DNA from: Candidatus Neomicrothrix sp. UBA2110
Lineage (GTDB): Bacteria > Actinomycetota > Acidimicrobiia > Acidimicrobiales > Poriferisodalaceae
Reading direction: 5' to 3'
Length of the DNA: 17,211 bases
NCBI GenBank assembly: GCA_002331465.1
Contig: DCYM01000241.1
Location: 4,121-21,331 of the forward strand
The notes beneath the pieces were generated by a model, which worked only from the letters and a program-made list of their open reading frames with translations, made no database searches and was not told where the DNA came from. Positions 14,536 through 17,211 of the stretch are shown here, piece by piece. Both the position numbers and the translations under genes were made by a program. Position 1 is the stretch's first letter, and each line of letters starts with the position of its first letter.

Positions 14536-14602
14536 GACACCCCTATTCCAAGCTCTTGCGTCGCAACACTAGCGACGAGAAGCCGCGGAGATGTGAGTCG
14601 TT

Positions 14603-14617
14603 GTTGGCTCAGCCAAC
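14603..14617. promoter_or_regulatory. 15-bp palindrome in a divergent spacer, candidate operator
   Basis: GTTGGCT, one central C, then AGCCAAC: perfect 7-bp arms. It lies between the divergent SDR gene (start 14535) and the monooxygenase gene, about 20 bases upstream of the latter's likely -10 box, where it would overlap the -35 region. The size suits a dimeric repressor. No regulator gene is adjacent. Confidence 0.45.
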
Positions 14618-14628
14618 CCCAAGCTCTC

Positions 14629-14634
14629 TATGGT
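14629..14634 (+). promoter_or_regulatory. Putative -10 box for leaderless start of the flavin monooxygenase
   Basis: TATGGT matches TANNNT and is 7 bases before the GTG at 14642, the geometry of a leaderless start. It overlaps the alternative ATG at 14630, so if this promoter is used the ATG cannot be in the transcript. Confidence 0.4.
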
Positions 14635-15781
14635 ATGTGTCGTGAACCTTGATGAAGTAGTGGCGGGACTGCACTCAGTCGGTCCCTCATGGGAGAAAAA
14701 AGCGTCCGCCGCGGACGAGGTAGGTCTTATTGACGCAGAGAACGCGAACGATATAAAGGCCATGGGTGCTGCTCGTCTTCTTCAGCCGACCGACTTTGGA
14801 GGAGCTCAATCATCCATCGAAGACCACATGCGCGCAGTCGCAGTTGCGGGCGAATATTGCATGGCGACGTCGTGGTGTCTCAGTGTGTGGAGCGCTCATG
14901 GGTGGATGCTTTCGCACATGCCAACTGAAGGGCGACAGGAGATCTGGGAGGACCCTACGACTCTTGTCAGCGCATCAATTATTCCGAAAACGAAGTTCCG
15001 CGAAAAGGGTGGCGATGTAGTCGTATCAGGTCGCTTTGGGTTTGCCTCAGGATGTGACCATGCGCCATGGCTCAGTGTGGGCGGGTTGCTGCCCGGTGAT
15101 CAGCCAGTTCCTGTGATCTGTGCATTACCGGCCGAAGATGTGATCATTGACCACAAGTCTTGGGACGTGATCGGCCTACGCGGCACAGGCAGCAAAGACC
15201 TTGTGATTGCCGAAGAGGTAGTAGTTCCAGGGCATCGCGTGTTGCGAGTAGCTGAAAGCGCTGCGCGCAGATCCCCAGGTCAGGTGCACTACGGTCGTCC
15301 GCTCTACACCTGTCCTTGGCGTACCACTGCGATACTCGTGCTTGCCGCGCCAGTGATTGGTGCCGCAAAAGCTGCGGTTCGTCGATTCCAGGAACGTTTA
15401 GATGATCATTTTTTGGTTGCTCTGGCCAATACTCAGAGAAATGACCCAGCGGCGGGTTATCGCCTAGCTGAATCAACCGCCGAAATTCTCGCGGCGGAGT
15501 TGCTGCTTTACGACGCTGCCGCCCGCCTCGATCAACTCGGTGGCTCTGAGGAAGTTGACCCACTTATCAATGCCTCGATCGTGCGTGATTGTGGATGGGG
15601 AGTTAGAGCGCTGGCGGCAGCGGTGGACCGTCTCTATGAAGCTAGCGGGGCCAATGCGATGAGGGCTGGCGAACCAATGCAGCGGCTCTGGCGAGACGTC
15701 AACGCAGCCAGATCTCACGCCATTCTCACCTGGGACCACGCCGCCAATATTTACGGAAAAGCCCTGCTGGACAACACTTAA
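14630..15781 (+). CDS. Flavin-dependent monooxygenase, acyl-CoA-dehydrogenase fold (HsaA/HpaB-like)
   Basis: A 383-residue protein of the two-component monooxygenase group that uses reduced flavin from a partner reductase to hydroxylate aromatic rings (HsaA in steroid A/B-ring degradation is one member). ARLLQPTDFGGAQ (48-60) is the N-terminal helix motif. SGRFGFASGCDHAPWLSVGG (133-152) is the flavin-contacting barrel. GLRGTGSKDL (182-191) is the conserved turn. QRLWRDVNAARSHAIL (351-366) with WDHAANIYGKALL (368-380) is the C-terminal signature with the conserved arginine and histidines. No flavin reductase gene is present in the window. Coordinates use the ATG at 14630. The GTG at 14642 is an equally good start, preceded by a leaderless-type -10 box, and would shorten the protein by 4 residues. 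The stop overlaps that of the convergent LLM gene in TTAA. Confidence 0.93.
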   Translation: MVCVVNLDEVVAGLHSVGPSWEKKASAADEVGLIDAENANDIKAMGAARLLQPTDFGGAQSSIEDHMRAVAVAGEYCMATSWCLSVWSAHGWMLSHMPTEGRQEIWEDPTTLVSASIIPKTKFREKGGDVVVSGRFGFASGCDHAPWLSVGGLLPGDQPVPVICALPAEDVIIDHKSWDVIGLRGTGSKDLVIAEEVVVPGHRVLRVAESAARRSPGQVHYGRPLYTCPWRTTAILVLAAPVIGAAKAAVRRFQERLDDHFLVALANTQRNDPAAGYRLAESTAEILAAELLLYDAAARLDQLGGSEEVDPLINASIVRDCGWGVRALAAAVDRLYEASGANAMRAGEPMQRLWRDVNAARSHAILTWDHAANIYGKALLDNT

Positions 15782-16848
15782 TCCCGGCAGTTGGGAAGCA
15801 CTTCGTCGCGTATAAGAGCATCAGATTCAGTAGCAATTTCTCTGTTACTACCCATAGTCGCCCCAACGAAAATCAGTTTGTCGAGTCCTAGGTCAGCCAG
15901 TGCGCGTATGCGTTCAACGCACACATCAGGACCGCCGACTATCGCATAGCTGTCAACAAACTCAGGGGTAAGCACTGCAGCTTGTTGACTATCGGCACGG
16001 GTATGGCTGTTCATGTCGTAACTGTCATGCAACTCACCCATCACCTTGCGCTCAGCCTCCGACACAGGTCCAATGACCTCGCCGTGCATCACTGAGAATC
16101 TTGCAAAGGTCGACAACCCACCGCGCACAAGGTCACGCGCTCGATCTAGGTCCCCATGACACACAACGTTGACATAGGCGCCGTAGGCCAAATCATCAGG
16201 ATCCAGGCCTGCGGCGTTTCGAGCACTTCGAGCTATGTCGATACCCCAAGCGATGCGTTCGGGAGCCGCTCCTAACGCAAACATGATTCGTTCAGCGTGG
16301 CGTGCCGCTGCGCCGATTACTTTTGGACCGGTGGCAGAAACCTCAACGGGGACCTTGCCTGAGGAGCCAGGCAACCAGAATATCTGGCTTGTGCCGGCTG
16401 TAGCCGCGAGCTCAAGCTCATCAACCGGAGGTGCTAAAGATTCGGCAAAATCGAGCGCGTCAAAGGGGATTTCCTCCCCCCGGAGGTACGCCTGCAAAGC
16501 AGACAAATAGCGTTCAAAATCCTTGACCCGCGCGGGGGCTCTACCCAGGTGCGCTAGCGCAGAGTCACCGCGACCAATTCCCAGTTGCACGCGTCCAGCC
16601 GCCAAACGATTCACGCTTGCAGCGGCACCCGCTGTAACTGCAGGATGTCGCGTAACTGGGTTCGTTACGCCGGAACTGACATGAAGAACTTCGGTGGCCA
16701 ACACAGCGGTCGTCATCGCTACGTACACATCACCTGACAAGTTCTGTGAATCGACGAACGAGACCCCATCGAAACCCTGTTCTTCAAGTTGTCTGGCGAT
16801 CTGACGCGAATCAGGTCGAGCAACCATTTGTTGAAAAATTCTGGCCAT
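15778..16848 (-). CDS. LLM-class oxidoreductase, probably F420-dependent (third copy)
   Basis: A luciferase-like TIM-barrel protein, 356 residues from the ATG at 16848. LEEQGFDGVSFVDSQNLSGD (21-40) is the first helix and second strand. HVSSGVTNPVTRHPAV (56-71) and GRVQLGIGRGDSALAHLG (85-102) are the LLM cofactor-pocket motifs, and GRGDSALAHLGRAP is typical of F420-dependent, tetrahydromethanopterin-reductase-like members. An upstream extension to a TTG at 16905 gives 19 extra basic residues (RDATRRHRSR...) that do not look like an LLM N-terminus, so I prefer 16848. Neither start has a clear Shine-Dalgarno. It is convergent with the flavin monooxygenase (4-base overlap of stops) and divergent from the P450. 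The 145-base spacer between its start and the P450 holds a small GCACCG/CGGTGC hairpin but no clear promoter. Confidence 0.92.
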   Translation of the reverse strand: MARIFQQMVARPDSRQIARQLEEQGFDGVSFVDSQNLSGDVYVAMTTAVLATEVLHVSSGVTNPVTRHPAVTAGAAASVNRLAAGRVQLGIGRGDSALAHLGRAPARVKDFERYLSALQAYLRGEEIPFDALDFAESLAPPVDELELAATAGTSQIFWLPGSSGKVPVEVSATGPKVIGAAARHAERIMFALGAAPERIAWGIDIARSARNAAGLDPDDLAYGAYVNVVCHGDLDRARDLVRGGLSTFARFSVMHGEVIGPVSEAERKVMGELHDSYDMNSHTRADSQQAAVLTPEFVDSYAIVGGPDVCVERIRALADLGLDKLIFVGATMGSNREIATESDALIRDEVLPNCRD

Positions 16849-16993
16849 GCGCTGACCGTAGCCGCACCGCGATCGGTGCCGCCGCGTTGCATCCCGGAGA
16901 ATCAAGAAATCGAAGAAGGGGATGAGGATCCGACTACGCTCGTTCTTGGGTGCGTTGCCTGGTAGCTGAAAAGGCCCAGAGGGGGAATAAGCG

Positions 16994-17211
16994 GTGGAAA
17001 CTCCAAACCGACCTGATGTCGAAGACTGGGAAACAGACTTCGACCATTTCCACGTTGATTACAGCGCGGATCCATACTCCATTTGGAAGGACATGCGCGA
17101 GGGCGGATGCCCAGTTGCCCACACCGACCGTTTCCATGGGGTGTACCTCCCGACGCGGCACGAAGACATCTCGACAATTGCTCATGACACTGAACATTTC
17201 TCATCAAAATC
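16994..17211 (+). CDS. Cytochrome P450, N-terminal fragment cut by the window edge
   Basis: The frame opens at GTG 16994, directly downstream of an in-frame TAA (16988-16990) and 9 bases after GAGGGG, so this start is well supported. About 72 residues are visible. FDHFHVDYSADPYSIWKDMR (16-35) followed by CPVAHTDRFHGVYLPTRHED (39-58) and a terminal segment ending HFSSK is the classical beginning of soluble actinobacterial P450s: DPY..W..MR, then CPVA.T, then a strand ending in the RHED helix. The heme-binding cysteine and the ExxR motif lie beyond the window, so activity cannot be judged. It would hydroxylate a hydrophobic compound with electrons from a ferredoxin. Its place beside a HsaA-like monooxygenase, an SDR and LLM enzymes suits terpenoid, steroid or alkane breakdown. 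Confidence 0.88.
   Translation, partial: METPNRPDVEDWETDFDHFHVDYSADPYSIWKDMREGGCPVAHTDRFHGVYLPTRHEDISTIAHDTEHFSSK

Noticed and set aside
1..17211. CRISPR arrays, tRNA or rRNA genes, insertion sequences, phage or conjugation genes
   Set aside because: I saw no regularly spaced repeats, no cloverleaf-like tRNA sequence, no transposase motifs and no inverted-repeat-bounded element on reading both strands.

Overview
This 17.2 kb window looks like a stretch of chromosome from a free-living, probably marine actinobacterium, most likely of the class Acidimicrobiia. The main reasons are three luciferase-like (LLM) oxidoreductases of the kind that normally use F420, frequent GTG starts, several starts without a Shine-Dalgarno but with a TANNNT box 6-7 bases upstream (leaderless pattern), a mid-50s G+C content judged by eye, and very tight packing. 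SAR202-type Chloroflexota are the main alternative, because they also stack flavin and F420 oxidoreductases with CaiB and crotonase genes. I see no tRNA, rRNA, insertion sequence, CRISPR array or phage gene. No gene-free stretch exceeds about 150 bases.

Layout. At the left edge a truncated alpha/beta hydrolase (minus) diverges from a crotonase (329-1141). A tiny membrane protein (1169-1279, minus) diverges from an acyl-CoA dehydrogenase and LLM oxidoreductase operon (1412-3703, plus). A minus-strand cluster then runs from a short ribbon-helix-helix (RHH) protein (6123) through a VOC protein and a second LLM oxidoreductase to a PEBP/YbhB-like protein (3720). A Zn-ribbon protein (6239-6466, minus) diverges from a second crotonase (6573-7361) across a very AT-rich spacer. 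A four-gene minus-strand operon follows: MCT-like MFS transporter (11742), amidohydrolase, an unrecognised 185-residue protein, and a CaiB/BaiF CoA-transferase (7366). Next are a serine carboxylesterase (11886-12527, plus), a minus-strand SDR and MFS pair (14535-12529), a HsaA/HpaB-like flavin monooxygenase (14630-15781, plus), a third LLM oxidoreductase (15778-16848, minus) and the start of a cytochrome P450 (16994 to the edge, plus).

How the genes fit together. The set reads as a catabolic region for imported hydrophobic or carboxylic compounds. Two MFS permeases could move substrate or product. CaiB could transfer CoA onto an acid. An ACAD11-like dehydrogenase and two isomerase-type crotonases could process acyl-CoA. 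The SDR, P450, HsaA-like monooxygenase and LLM enzymes could oxidise or reduce ring or chain carbons, and the hydrolases could open esters or rings. Steroid-like or terpenoid substrates are plausible, but nothing in the sequence fixes the compound.

Most interesting observations. (1) The two MFS transporters belong to different subfamilies, yet both end in nearly the same 12-residue cytoplasmic tail (GLRPSVFDLEPV and GLPPTVFNLKPV), written mostly with different codons. (2) A 16-bp inverted repeat places the start codon of the second LLM gene inside a stem. (3) Two short genes, a 36-residue membrane protein and a 52-residue RHH regulator, are easily missed. (4) Both crotonases lack the two hydratase glutamates and carry the single glutamate typical of enoyl-CoA isomerases. 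(5) An unrecognised protein with a DWHMHVCIG motif is embedded in the CaiB/amidohydrolase operon.
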